A stretch of 64,000 nt of DNA. It comes from Limnohabitans sp. 103DPR2 (lineage in GTDB: Bacteria; Pseudomonadota; Gammaproteobacteria; Burkholderiales; Burkholderiaceae_C). Where the stretch lies: NCBI RefSeq assembly GCF_001412575.1, contig NZ_CP011834.1, forward strand, positions 2,046,001-2,110,000. The letters run 5' to 3'. The notes beneath the pieces were generated by a model. The model was not told the origin of the DNA. It ran no database searches and saw only the letters and a list, made by a program, of their open reading frames with translations. Shown piece after piece: positions 1 to 7,453 of the stretch. A program made the translations under genes and the position numbers. Numbering within the stretch: position 1 is the stretch's first letter; every line of letters begins with the position of its first letter.

Positions 1-548
1 TCATTGCCATGGGTAAAGCTCAACCAGGCTTCATCAATTACGCATCAAGTGGCAGCGGCACCAGCACTCACATGTCGGGTGAAATGTTCCGTTCACTGTC
101 CAACATCACCATGACGCATATTCCTTACAAGGGCAGCGCACCAGCCATGAACGATTTATTGGGTGGTCAAGTGATGATGATGTTCGACAACATTCCATCA
201 GCACTCCCCCATATCAAAGCAGGCAAGCTCAAAGCACTGGCCACAACAGGTGCCAAGCGTGACCCATCCTTGCCCGATGTACCGACCATTGCAGAAGCTG
301 GCTTGGCGGGTTACGAATCTGGCGTATGGTTTGGTTTGATGGTGGCGGCCAACACGCCTCGAGAAATCGTCAACAAACTCAATGCGGAAGTTGTTAAGGG
401 CACCAAGTCACCCGAGTTCGTGAAACGCATGACCGAACTAGGTTACATCATTTACGGTACAAGTCCTGAGACCATGGCGGAGATGAACAAGGCTGAAGTC
501 CAGCGTTGGGGCCCCATTGTCAGAGCCTCTGGCGCAAAAGCAGATTAA
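1..548 (+). CDS. Bug-family (TctC) periplasmic solute receptor, 3' part
   Basis: The reading frame is open to the left edge, so only the C-terminal part (about 180 residues) is visible. It resembles the Bug/TctC receptors of tripartite tricarboxylate transporters. Visible family features are the segment INYASSGSGTSTHMSGEMF, then HIPYKGSAPAMNDLLGGQV, and LPDVPTIAEAGL. These proteins bind carboxylates or related organic acids in the periplasm, and in Burkholderiales many are orphans without their own membrane subunits. The next gene downstream, a 2-hydroxyacid dehydrogenase on the same strand 45 bases away, may handle the same ligand, but that is inference. The ligand cannot be read from the sequence. 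The first in-frame ATG at 9 is internal, not a start. Confidence 0.9.
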   Translation, partial: IAMGKAQPGFINYASSGSGTSTHMSGEMFRSLSNITMTHIPYKGSAPAMNDLLGGQVMMMFDNIPSALPHIKAGKLKALATTGAKRDPSLPDVPTIAEAGLAGYESGVWFGLMVAANTPREIVNKLNAEVVKGTKSPEFVKRMTELGYIIYGTSPETMAEMNKAEVQRWGPIVRASGAKAD

Positions 549-593
549 AGATTGAGCCCCTGCAAGGACGTCACATAGAAAGTTGAGTGAAAT

Positions 594-1559
594 TTGAAAA
601 TTGTTTTTCATGGCGACAATGCAGCCAACTTCCGCCCAGGCTTGGAAGATTTGCTGCAAGGTTCTCATCAGATTGTGACCATCTCACAAGAGTTTGAGGG
701 GCCTGAAGACAAAGCGCATTTTGAAACTGCCGATGTGGTGGTTGGCGTGACCTTGAACGCGGACATGCCCCACCCCCACAAAATGCGACTGCTTCAAGCC
801 CCCGCGGCTGGCACCGATGGCATTCAACGCAGTTGCCTTCCGTCCCATGCGCAATTGGCCAATTGCTTTGGCCATGAGAATGCCATTGCTGAATATGTGA
901 TGGCGGCGCTGTTGTTGCGACATGTACCTTTGCATGAAGCAGATCGCGCCTTGCGCAAAGAAGAATGGCCATTTTTTGCAGGGCGACCGGGTGCCCTGCG
1001 AACTGAACTTGGGGCCCAAACCATGGGTTTGATCGGTTTTGGTCACATCGCCAAAACCCTGGCCCACCGTGCAAAAGCGTTCGGCATGCGTGTGGTCGTG
1101 GCCAATCGAAGTGACGTCACCAGCGCAGATGTCGATCAAAGCTTCAAGCTGGAAGATTTGCATTCTTTCATGCAAATTTGCGACGCAGTTGTTGTGACAC
1201 TGCCATTGACCGACAACACGCGAGGTTTGGTCGATGCAAAGGCGCTGGCTTGCATGAATAGCCATGCCGTCATTGTCAATGTTGGACGAGGCGCGGTCAT
1301 CGACGAAGCAGCCCTTTATCAAGCACTTCACGCGAAGCACATTGCTGGCGCCATCATCGACACTTGGTACCAATACCCAAGTACCGAGCAAGCCACTTGC
1401 GCGCCCTCTCAGTATGACTTTGCCAGCCTGTCCAACGTGCTGATGACGCCGCACATGTCTGGATGGACGACAGGTACGGTGCAAAGAAGAAAGCAAAGCA
1501 TTGCAGACAATATCAATCGATTGTCTCAAGGTCAGCCTCTGCTCAATGTCTTGAGTTGA
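594..1559 (+). CDS. D-isomer-specific 2-hydroxyacid dehydrogenase family protein (divergent)
   Basis: A 321-residue NAD-dependent 2-hydroxyacid dehydrogenase-like protein. The Rossmann motif GLIGFGHIAKTLA lies near residues 144-156, and the family signature VIVNVGRGAVIDEAAL holds the substrate-binding Arg232. His287 in MTPHMSG is the expected catalytic base. The acidic partner normally found in the D-V-F-x-x-E-P motif appears to be replaced: here the motif reads DTWYQYP with Tyr261 at the Glu position. This suggests a divergent subfamily with altered chemistry or substrate. The start is TTG at 594, with no strong ribosome binding site. It follows the Bug receptor and converges on the LacI-type regulator. 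Substrate unknown. Confidence 0.85.
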   Translation: MKIVFHGDNAANFRPGLEDLLQGSHQIVTISQEFEGPEDKAHFETADVVVGVTLNADMPHPHKMRLLQAPAAGTDGIQRSCLPSHAQLANCFGHENAIAEYVMAALLLRHVPLHEADRALRKEEWPFFAGRPGALRTELGAQTMGLIGFGHIAKTLAHRAKAFGMRVVVANRSDVTSADVDQSFKLEDLHSFMQICDAVVVTLPLTDNTRGLVDAKALACMNSHAVIVNVGRGAVIDEAALYQALHAKHIAGAIIDTWYQYPSTEQATCAPSQYDFASLSNVLMTPHMSGWTTGTVQRRKQSIADNINRLSQGQPLLNVLS

Positions 1560-1580
1560 GTGGAGTTCTAGCGTGACTCG

Positions 1581-2660
1581 CTAGGTGCTTTGCCTTACAA
1601 CGATCTCAAAACCCAAATCAAGCTGCGCTTGCTCAGGCGTTTCACCATGGATCAACTGCAACAGCATCTGGGCTGCAGCCTCCCCCACTTGTGCTCGGGG
1701 TGTTCGAACAGTGGTGAGGGGTGGCCACATTTGATCGCTCCCCGTTAAATCATTGAAGCCCGCAATGGCCACTCGCTGTGGCACAGAGATACCGAGACGC
1801 ATGGCTGCCAACAAAGCGCCTTGCGCCAAGTCATCGTTGCAAAAGAAAATGGCATCGACGGCTGGATTTTGCTTCACGATTTGCTCAAACATCAAGCCGC
1901 CTAAGGCCAAAGATGAAGGCGCAGGGTTCAGCCACTCTAAGTTGGGGTCGTACTTTTGACTGGCCTTTAGGGCTTTACGCCAACCTTGCAATCTTTGCAT
2001 GACCCGAGGATCGAGCTGTGCCGCCGCAAAGACGATGCGTTTTTTTCCTTGCGCCAAAAGATGCTGTGTCATGGCCTCCCCCGCATCAACTTGTCGAAAA
2101 CCAACGCAATACGGCCCTGAAGTGATTGATTCTCCTTCAGCAAAAGCTGCAGAAGTTGATCCCAATTCTTCAGGCAAGTCCATCAAGTGCACGCAAGGGA
2201 CATTGCTCCGTGCCATCAGTTTTTGCGTACTGAGGCTGTGATCCAAACCGGTGATCAACATGCCTGCAGGTCGATGGTGCATTTGCTCCCTGAGCAGTTG
2301 CTCTTCTTCACTGGCGTTGTAGTGCGTGACGCCCATCAAGGTTTGGAAGCCCGCTGCGCGCAAGGTTCTTTGCGCCGCTTCTAGCAAGTCCACAAACAAG
2401 GCATTCGTCAGCAAGGGAATCAAAATGGTGACGTGGTCACTGCGTTGAGATGCCAAGGCCCGCGCCGCAGGGTCTGGTACATAACCCAGCTTTTCAGAAA
2501 CAGCCATGACCCGTTGAACCAAGTCAGGGTCAACGGCGCGTTCCCCCCTCAAAGCACGAGAAACCGTACTCGGACTGACGCCTGCAGCTTGTGCCACATC
2601 GTTCAGGGTAATGCGACCTGTCGATCTGTGATGTTTGGGACGGCTTAAGGAGGTCTTCAA
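1581..2660 (-). CDS. LacI-family transcriptional repressor of the sugar-acid locus
   Basis: A 359-residue LacI/GalR-family regulator. The N-terminal helix-turn-helix is at about residues 17-65 (TLNDVAQAAGVSPSTVSRAL), followed by the hinge helix region VPDPAARALAS and a periplasmic-binding-protein-like effector domain with the late family segment IAGFNDLTGSDQMWPPLTTV. The gene is divergent from gluconokinase, and two perfect palindromes lie in the shared 187-base promoter region. By context it most likely represses the gluconokinase-TRAP-dehydrogenase genes and its own transcription, with a sugar acid or its phosphorylated form as inducer, as for GntR and IdnR of enteric bacteria. The effector identity is inference. 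Confidence 0.93.
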   Translation of the reverse strand: MKTSLSRPKHHRSTGRITLNDVAQAAGVSPSTVSRALRGERAVDPDLVQRVMAVSEKLGYVPDPAARALASQRSDHVTILIPLLTNALFVDLLEAAQRTLRAAGFQTLMGVTHYNASEEEQLLREQMHHRPAGMLITGLDHSLSTQKLMARSNVPCVHLMDLPEELGSTSAAFAEGESITSGPYCVGFRQVDAGEAMTQHLLAQGKKRIVFAAAQLDPRVMQRLQGWRKALKASQKYDPNLEWLNPAPSSLALGGLMFEQIVKQNPAVDAIFFCNDDLAQGALLAAMRLGISVPQRVAIAGFNDLTGSDQMWPPLTTVRTPRAQVGEAAAQMLLQLIHGETPEQAQLDLGFEIVVRQST

Positions 2661-2697
2661 GGGTTATTCCGGAGAGGAACTGAAATCATTGTCGTTA

Positions 2698-2711
2698 GGA
2701 TAGCGCTATCC
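2698..2711. promoter_or_regulatory. LacI-type operator, proximal to the regulator gene
   Basis: Perfect 14-bp palindrome GGATAGCGCTATCC, with CG at its centre as in most LacI-family operators. It lies 38 bases before the regulator start. Its context TTAGGAYAGCGCTRTCCAA is shared with the second site at 2805-2818. Repressor binding here is inferred from symmetry and location. Confidence 0.8.
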
Positions 2712-2804
2712 AAAGAATTTAATCGCATTTCAACACATTCATCAGCCCTCGATTTCCCTAATGAAAAATTGATGAACCGCAAGTTTCTCTTTTTTTACAT
2801 ATTA

Positions 2805-2818
2805 GGACAGCGCTGTCC
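2805..2818. promoter_or_regulatory. LacI-type operator, proximal to gluconokinase
   Basis: Perfect 14-bp palindrome GGACAGCGCTGTCC, differing from the site at 2698-2711 only by compensating T/C and A/G changes that keep the symmetry. The centres are 107 bp apart, close to ten helical turns, which would allow a repressor tetramer to loop the AT-rich stretch between them. The gluconokinase start codon is 30 bases downstream. Confidence 0.8.
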
Positions 2819-2847
2819 AAGCTGGCACTCTTCAAACTCAAAATCTC

Positions 2848-3390
2848 ATGTCATCTGAAGATCAAACACTGAGAATCATTGTGATGGGCGTGTCTGGCTC
2901 TGGAAAATCAACCTTAGCGCACAGCCTTAGCGACGCATTGCAACTGCGAATGAAAGACGGAGACGAGCTTCACCTGCCAGAAAGCGTTGCCAAAATGAGT
3001 GCGGGCATTGCACTGCAAGATGAAGACCGTTGGCCTTGGCTTGATCGCATTGCAGACTACTTAACAGGCAGTGGCGACCCAACAGGAACAGGCGGCATTG
3101 TGGCCTGCTCGGCGCTCAAACGCATTTACCGGGATCGCATTCGAGATCATGCTGGGCCTGTGGTGTTTTTATTTTTAGATGGCCATCCAGATCTGATTCG
3201 ACAACGCATGCAGCAACGCGTGGGGCACTACATGCAAGCAGGCTTGCTAGACAGTCAATTGCAAACACTGCAAAAACCGACAGCAGATGAAAAAGATGTC
3301 ATCACACTCGACATCGATCAACCTGTCTCCCTAATACTTGAGCAAGCCCTTCACGCTTTGCGCGCTTCAACACTCAATGTGCTGACCTAA
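2848..3390 (+). CDS. gntK: Gluconokinase
   Basis: A 180-residue kinase that phosphorylates D-gluconate to 6-phosphogluconate, feeding the Entner-Doudoroff and pentose phosphate routes. The P-loop GVSGSGKST spans residues 14-22. The GntK family pattern follows: a GDELH segment, then KMSAGIALQDEDRWPWLDRI, which matches the K-M-x-x-G-x-P-L-x-D-x-D-R-x-P-W-L signature. The length is usual for the thermoresistant glucokinase family. It is the first gene after the operator pair, and no clear Shine-Dalgarno sequence precedes the ATG. The neighbouring idonate dehydrogenase and SDR produce gluconate, so this enzyme is the outlet of the pathway. The orthologue in an idonate operon may equally be named idnK. 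Confidence 0.93.
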   Translation: MSSEDQTLRIIVMGVSGSGKSTLAHSLSDALQLRMKDGDELHLPESVAKMSAGIALQDEDRWPWLDRIADYLTGSGDPTGTGGIVACSALKRIYRDRIRDHAGPVVFLFLDGHPDLIRQRMQQRVGHYMQAGLLDSQLQTLQKPTADEKDVITLDIDQPVSLILEQALHALRASTLNVLT

Positions 3391-3413
3391 TTTTTAAACC
3401 ACATAGGATTCCC

Positions 3414-3752
3414 ATGTTCATTCGATGCGCATTTTTTCAAGGCAATGTCAAACCGGGCAAAGAACAAGCCTTCAATGACTACATCCGAAAAGAACTGGTC
3501 CCCTTATGGACTCGCTTTCCTGGCGCTCAAGAAGTCCGCGTTTTGCGTCAAGTTGAAAGTGATGTCACAGATCCTCACTTTGGCATGGTGCTCTCAGTTC
3601 GTTACCCCACGCGGGAGTCGATTGAAGTTGCATTGGCTTCTGAAGTTCGATTAAAGAGCCGCGAAGTTTCTAAAGATTTGATTGCCATGTTTGATGGCAA
3701 TGTTTTTCACACGGTATTCAGTGCTGACGAATATGCACTGCCCACCGATTGA
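3414..3752 (+). CDS. Small unknown protein, possible dimeric alpha/beta-barrel fold
   Basis: A 112-residue protein that I cannot assign to a function. Its layout (a beta strand MFIRCAFFQG, a helix rich in K/E around residues 15-30, strands around VRVLRQVE and FGMVLSVRY, then a second amphipathic helix) suggests a ferredoxin-like alpha/beta fold such as the EthD, Dabb or ABM small dimeric proteins. No catalytic motif is obvious. It sits between gluconokinase and the TRAP receptor, 23 bases after one and 38 bases before the other, so it is probably co-transcribed with them. A role in sugar-acid metabolism, for instance lactone or aldehyde handling, is only a guess from context. Confidence 0.75.
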   Translation: MFIRCAFFQGNVKPGKEQAFNDYIRKELVPLWTRFPGAQEVRVLRQVESDVTDPHFGMVLSVRYPTRESIEVALASEVRLKSREVSKDLIAMFDGNVFHTVFSADEYALPTD

Positions 3753-3790
3753 TTTTTTTCACCCACGTTAAAACCACAGGAGACTCAACC

Positions 3791-4765
3791 ATGAAAATTT
3801 CTCGCATTCTCATTGCCTGCTTGATCGCCAGCATGGGCTCGGCCGCATTTGCAGCCAAGTTCAACCTCAAAATGGGCCACGCTGTGAACACCACAGACGG
3901 CCAACACGCAGCAGCGCTCAAATTGGCCGAATTGGTCAAGCAACGCACCAATGGTGATGTTGAAATCACCATCTTCCCCGCCAATCAATTGGGCAACGAT
4001 GCTGCCATGATCAACGGCGTGCGCGGTGGCACCATCGACATCGTGTCTAGCGGCGCCTCCAACTACAACGGCATTGTGCCCAACACAGCTGCCATGGAAT
4101 TACCCTTTGTATTCCGTAGCGCACAACATGCTTACACCGTCCTGGATGGCGCTGTGGGAACTGGCGTCTTGAACGAACTGGCACCTCATGGCATGAAGGG
4201 CTTGGCCTACTGGGAAAACGGCTGGCGTGCTTTCACCAACAACAAACGTCCAGTCAACAAGCCTGAAGATTTGAAGGGTTTGAAGATTCGCTCGACCCCC
4301 AACCCCTATCACATTCAGGCCTTCAAACTTTTGGGTATGAATCCTTCACCTATGCCGATTGCTGAGCTGTACACCGCTTTGGAAACAGGTACGTTTGACG
4401 CACAAGAACACCCCATCAACGTCACTTGGTCTTCTAAATTTTACGAAGTTCAAAAGCACTTGACAGTAAGTAACCACGTTTACTCTCCCCTGATTGTTGC
4501 CATGAACAAAGGGAAATTCGATTCCTTGCCCGCCAACTATCAAGCCATTGTGGTTGAAGCTGCTCGCGAAGCTGCCAAGTACCAACGCGGTTTGAATGCA
4601 GCCAATGCAGGCAAAGTGGTTGCAGAACTGAAAAAATCTGGCATGCAAGTCATTGAGAACGTCGACATGGCACCTTTCCAGAAAATTGTGTCTGCCGAAA
4701 TTGCCAAAACATTTGGTGAAAAAAATGGCCCAGCTTTGTTGCAAGCCATTGAAAACACGAAGTAA
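3791..4765 (+). CDS. dctP: TRAP transporter periplasmic solute receptor (DctP family)
   Basis: A 324-residue periplasmic receptor of a TRAP transporter. The ATG at 3791 is chosen because ACAGGAGAC lies just before it and a signal peptide follows at once (charged MKISR, hydrophobic stretch, cleavage after AAFA near residue 20). The family hallmark is the conserved arginine region GLKIRSTPNPYHIQAFK, where Arg usually pairs with the ligand carboxylate, followed by NPSPMPIAELYTALETGTFDAQEHP. The small and large membrane subunits follow directly. Given the catabolic genes around it, the ligand is probably an aldonic acid or keto acid such as idonate or gluconate. That is inference from context. 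Confidence 0.93.
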   Translation: MKISRILIACLIASMGSAAFAAKFNLKMGHAVNTTDGQHAAALKLAELVKQRTNGDVEITIFPANQLGNDAAMINGVRGGTIDIVSSGASNYNGIVPNTAAMELPFVFRSAQHAYTVLDGAVGTGVLNELAPHGMKGLAYWENGWRAFTNNKRPVNKPEDLKGLKIRSTPNPYHIQAFKLLGMNPSPMPIAELYTALETGTFDAQEHPINVTWSSKFYEVQKHLTVSNHVYSPLIVAMNKGKFDSLPANYQAIVVEAAREAAKYQRGLNAANAGKVVAELKKSGMQVIENVDMAPFQKIVSAEIAKTFGEKNGPALLQAIENTK

Positions 4766-4775
4766 TGTGTGATCC

Positions 4776-4805
4776 AAAAGCCCTCTTCTCTTGAAGAGGG
4801 CTTTT
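4776..4805 (+). terminator. Intra-operon hairpin between dctP and dctQ
   Basis: A perfect 13-bp stem, AAAAGCCCTCTTC (4776-4788) and GAAGAGGGCTTTT (4793-4805), with a 4-base loop. The T run is short, so it may be a partial terminator that keeps the receptor more abundant than the membrane subunits. The 3' arm contains GAAGAGGG, the only plausible Shine-Dalgarno for dctQ, so the hairpin may also mask that site. Confidence 0.75.
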
Positions 4806-4809
4806 CAAT

Positions 4810-5358
4810 GTGTGTCTTATGAAAAAAATCAACGACTTGTTTTTTCGCCTCGCCGAGTTCACCTTGGTCATCATGTTGACCGCCATGGTCATCATGGTTT
4901 TTGGCAATGTGGTTTTGCGTTATGGCTTTAATGACGGAATCATCAGTTCTGAAGAACTGTCGCGATTTTTGTTCATCTGGATTACATTTTTGGGCGCCAT
5001 TGTGACCATGCGTGACAATGCGCATTTGGGGCTAGATTCCGTCGTTCGAAAGCTCAGTTTGACCGGAAAAAAAATTGCTTTCGGTATTTCGAATCTGCTG
5101 ATGCTCGGTTGCTGTGTTCTCATGTTTTACGGCACTTTCAAACAGCACGGTATCAATGCCACCACACGCTCAGGCGTGACAGAATTGCCCATGAGCTGGG
5201 TTTACGGTGTAGGCTATATCACCAGTATTGCCATGGGCCTCATGATCGTAGGCAAATTGGTCAGACTGGCCAAAGGCGACTTCAACGAAGCAGACCTGAT
5301 TCAAGTCACCGACTCTGAAGAAGACGCTAAACCCCATTTGCAAGGGAGCGCCAAATGA
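4810..5358 (+). CDS. dctQ: TRAP transporter small permease (DctQ family)
   Basis: A protein of about 180 residues with four predicted membrane segments, the usual DctQ layout. The segments are near residues 15-35, 50-70 (LSRFLFIWITFLGAIV), 90-110 and 130-150. The family motif around RFLFIWITFLGAIVTMRDNAHL is visible. The start is uncertain: GTG at 4810 has GAAGAGGG nine bases upstream, inside the preceding hairpin, while ATG at 4819 gives the tidier N-terminus MKKINDLFF but has no ribosome binding site. It forms the membrane complex with DctM, driven by an ion gradient. The stop overlaps the DctM start as ATGA. Confidence 0.9.
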   Translation: MCLMKKINDLFFRLAEFTLVIMLTAMVIMVFGNVVLRYGFNDGIISSEELSRFLFIWITFLGAIVTMRDNAHLGLDSVVRKLSLTGKKIAFGISNLLMLGCCVLMFYGTFKQHGINATTRSGVTELPMSWVYGVGYITSIAMGLMIVGKLVRLAKGDFNEADLIQVTDSEEDAKPHLQGSAK

Positions 5359-6635
5359 CTGTCTTAGTATTCATTGGCTCTTTGTTGGCTGCCATGGCTT
5401 TGGGCATGCCCCTGGCCTTCTCCCTGATCGTTTCAGGTGTGGCGCTCATGCTGCACTTGGACAACTTTGACACGCAAATCGTGTCACAAAATTTAATCAA
5501 TGGTGCAGACAACTTTCCATTGATGGCCGTCCCTTTCTTCATGTTGGCTGGCGAATTGATGAATGCCGGCGGCATGAGCCGACGCATTGTCAACTCAGCA
5601 TTGGTGTGGGTTGGGCATTTTAAAGGGGGGCTGGGCTATGTAGCTGTATTTGCGGCCATCATCATGGCCAGCTTGTCTGGCTCTGCGGTAGCTGATACAG
5701 CCGCTTTGGCAGCAGTGCTGATGCCCATGATGCGAGAGGCAGGCTACCGCATGGACCGCTCTGCAGGTCTGATTGCCGCTGGCGGCATCATTGCCCCCGT
5801 CATACCCCCATCCATTGGCTTTATTTTGTTTGGTGTGATTGGTGGCGTGTCCATTTCCAAACTTTTCATGGCGGGCATCTTTCCTGGCATCTTGATGGGT
5901 GTTGCCTTGCTCGTGACCTGGTGGATCGTGGCGCGTAAAGACAATGTCAAAGTGTCTGAACGTGTCGCCATGAAAGAAAAAGTTCGCGTCACGATTGATG
6001 CTTTTTGGTGTTACCTGTTAGCCATCACCATCATTGGCGGCATGAAGATGGGTATCTTTACGCCCACCGAAGCGGCTGTTGTGGCCGTGGTTTACTCGCT
6101 GTTCATTGGTTTGTTTGTTTACCGCGAAATCAAAGTTAAAGATTTGTACGGCATTATTTTGGCAGCCGCCAAAACGTCGTCCGTGGTGATGTTCTTGGTA
6201 GCCGCAGCTTTGGTTTCAGCTTGGTTGATCACCATCGCCAACATTCCTGCCCAAGTGGTTGAAATGCTGCGTCCTTTTATCGACAACCCCACTCTCTTGA
6301 TGATCATGTTGATGCTAGTGGTGCTCGTGGTCGGGACAGCGCTCGATTTTGCACCCACCGTGTTAATTTTGACGCCAGTGCTGATGCCCTTGGTGCGTGA
6401 AGCGGGCATCAATCCGGTCTACTTTGGCGTGTTGTTCATCATCAACAACGCCATTGGTTTGCTCACCCCTCCGGTAGGTACGGTGCTCAACGTGGTGTGC
6501 GGCGTTGGCCGTATTCCCATGCATGAAGTGATTCGGGGCGTCATGCCCTTTTTGATCTCTCAAGTCGTGGTCATGGGTCTCTTGATTGCTTTCCCCATTT
6601 TGGTGATGGGCCCGCTTAAATGGTTATCGAGTTAA
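5355..6635 (+). CDS. dctM: TRAP transporter large permease (DctM family)
   Basis: A 426-residue integral membrane protein, the normal DctM length, with about twelve hydrophobic segments along the whole chain. Diagnostic stretches are ADNFPLMAVPFFMLAGELM, SGSAVADTAALAAVLMPMM and APVIPPSIGFILFG in the first half, and NNAIGLLTPPVGTVLNVVCG near the C-terminus, where proline-rich re-entrant loops form the substrate path. It catalyses ion-coupled uptake of the ligand delivered by the receptor at 3791. It overlaps dctQ by four bases, indicating translational coupling, and the SDR gene starts 14 bases after its stop. Confidence 0.95.
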   Translation: MTVLVFIGSLLAAMALGMPLAFSLIVSGVALMLHLDNFDTQIVSQNLINGADNFPLMAVPFFMLAGELMNAGGMSRRIVNSALVWVGHFKGGLGYVAVFAAIIMASLSGSAVADTAALAAVLMPMMREAGYRMDRSAGLIAAGGIIAPVIPPSIGFILFGVIGGVSISKLFMAGIFPGILMGVALLVTWWIVARKDNVKVSERVAMKEKVRVTIDAFWCYLLAITIIGGMKMGIFTPTEAAVVAVVYSLFIGLFVYREIKVKDLYGIILAAAKTSSVVMFLVAAALVSAWLITIANIPAQVVEMLRPFIDNPTLLMIMLMLVVLVVGTALDFAPTVLILTPVLMPLVREAGINPVYFGVLFIINNAIGLLTPPVGTVLNVVCGVGRIPMHEVIRGVMPFLISQVVVMGLLIAFPILVMGPLKWLSS

Positions 6636-6648
6636 ACAGAGTGAAGTT

Positions 6649-7419
6649 ATGACAGTTCTCAGCACATTTCAATTGAATGGCAAATTGGCCCTCATTACAG
6701 GGTCTTCCGCAGGGATTGGCTTTGCATTGGCACGCGCATTGGGTGAAGCAGGTGCGCATGTCGTGATCAATGGTCGCAATGCTGAGAAAGTTTCGGCGGC
6801 AGCTCAAGCACTCAAAGACGAAGGCTTGAATGTCAGCGAGGCCGTATTTGACGTCACCGACGCCAAATCCGTCACCACGGCAGTGAATGACATTGAAGCC
6901 AAATTGGGTGCCATCGACATTTTGGTCAACAACGCCGGCATGCAAATTCGAGGACCCTTGCATGAATACAAGGACGAAGATTGGCACACGCTCATGCGAA
7001 CCAACCTCGACAGTGTTTACTACGTGGGCAAAACGGTGGCCCAAAAGATGATTCCGCGTGGTCGCGGCAAGATCATCAACATCTGCTCCGTCCAAAGTGA
7101 ATTAGGTCGTCCAGGCATTGCGCCATACACGGCCTCCAAAGGTGCCGTCAAAATGTTCACCAAAGGCATGGCCATTGATTGGGGACAATTTGGCATTCAG
7201 GTCAATGGCATCGGCCCAGGCTATTTCAAAACAGAACTGAACCAAAAACTAGTGGACGACCCGCAGTTTTCCTCTTGGCTGGTAGGACGCACACCCAGCA
7301 GACGTTGGGGCGATGTTGAGGATTTAGGCGGCGCAGCCGTCTTTTTGGCCAGCGATGCCTCCAAGTTTGTCAATGGCCACATCCTGTACGTGGATGGCGG
7401 TGTCACGGCTACACTCTAA
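6649..7419 (+). CDS. SDR oxidoreductase, gluconate 5-dehydrogenase-like
   Basis: A 256-residue classical short-chain dehydrogenase. The cofactor motif TGSSAGIG is at residues 17-24, NNAG near 90, and the catalytic set is Ser147, Tyr160 and Lys164 in the YTASK motif. The segment ARALGEAGAHVVINGRN and the C-terminal ASKFVNGHILYVDGG match the gluconate 5-dehydrogenase (IdnO) type, which reduces 5-keto-D-gluconate to D-gluconate with NADPH. Its position between the transporter and L-idonate 5-dehydrogenase supports that role, since the two enzymes act in series. Related SDRs share these motifs, so the exact substrate is inferred from neighbours rather than from unique residues. Confidence 0.87.
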   Translation: MTVLSTFQLNGKLALITGSSAGIGFALARALGEAGAHVVINGRNAEKVSAAAQALKDEGLNVSEAVFDVTDAKSVTTAVNDIEAKLGAIDILVNNAGMQIRGPLHEYKDEDWHTLMRTNLDSVYYVGKTVAQKMIPRGRGKIINICSVQSELGRPGIAPYTASKGAVKMFTKGMAIDWGQFGIQVNGIGPGYFKTELNQKLVDDPQFSSWLVGRTPSRRWGDVEDLGGAAVFLASDASKFVNGHILYVDGGVTATL

Positions 7420-7453
7420 GCATTGAAACGAAGATTCCCCATAAGGCTCTCCT

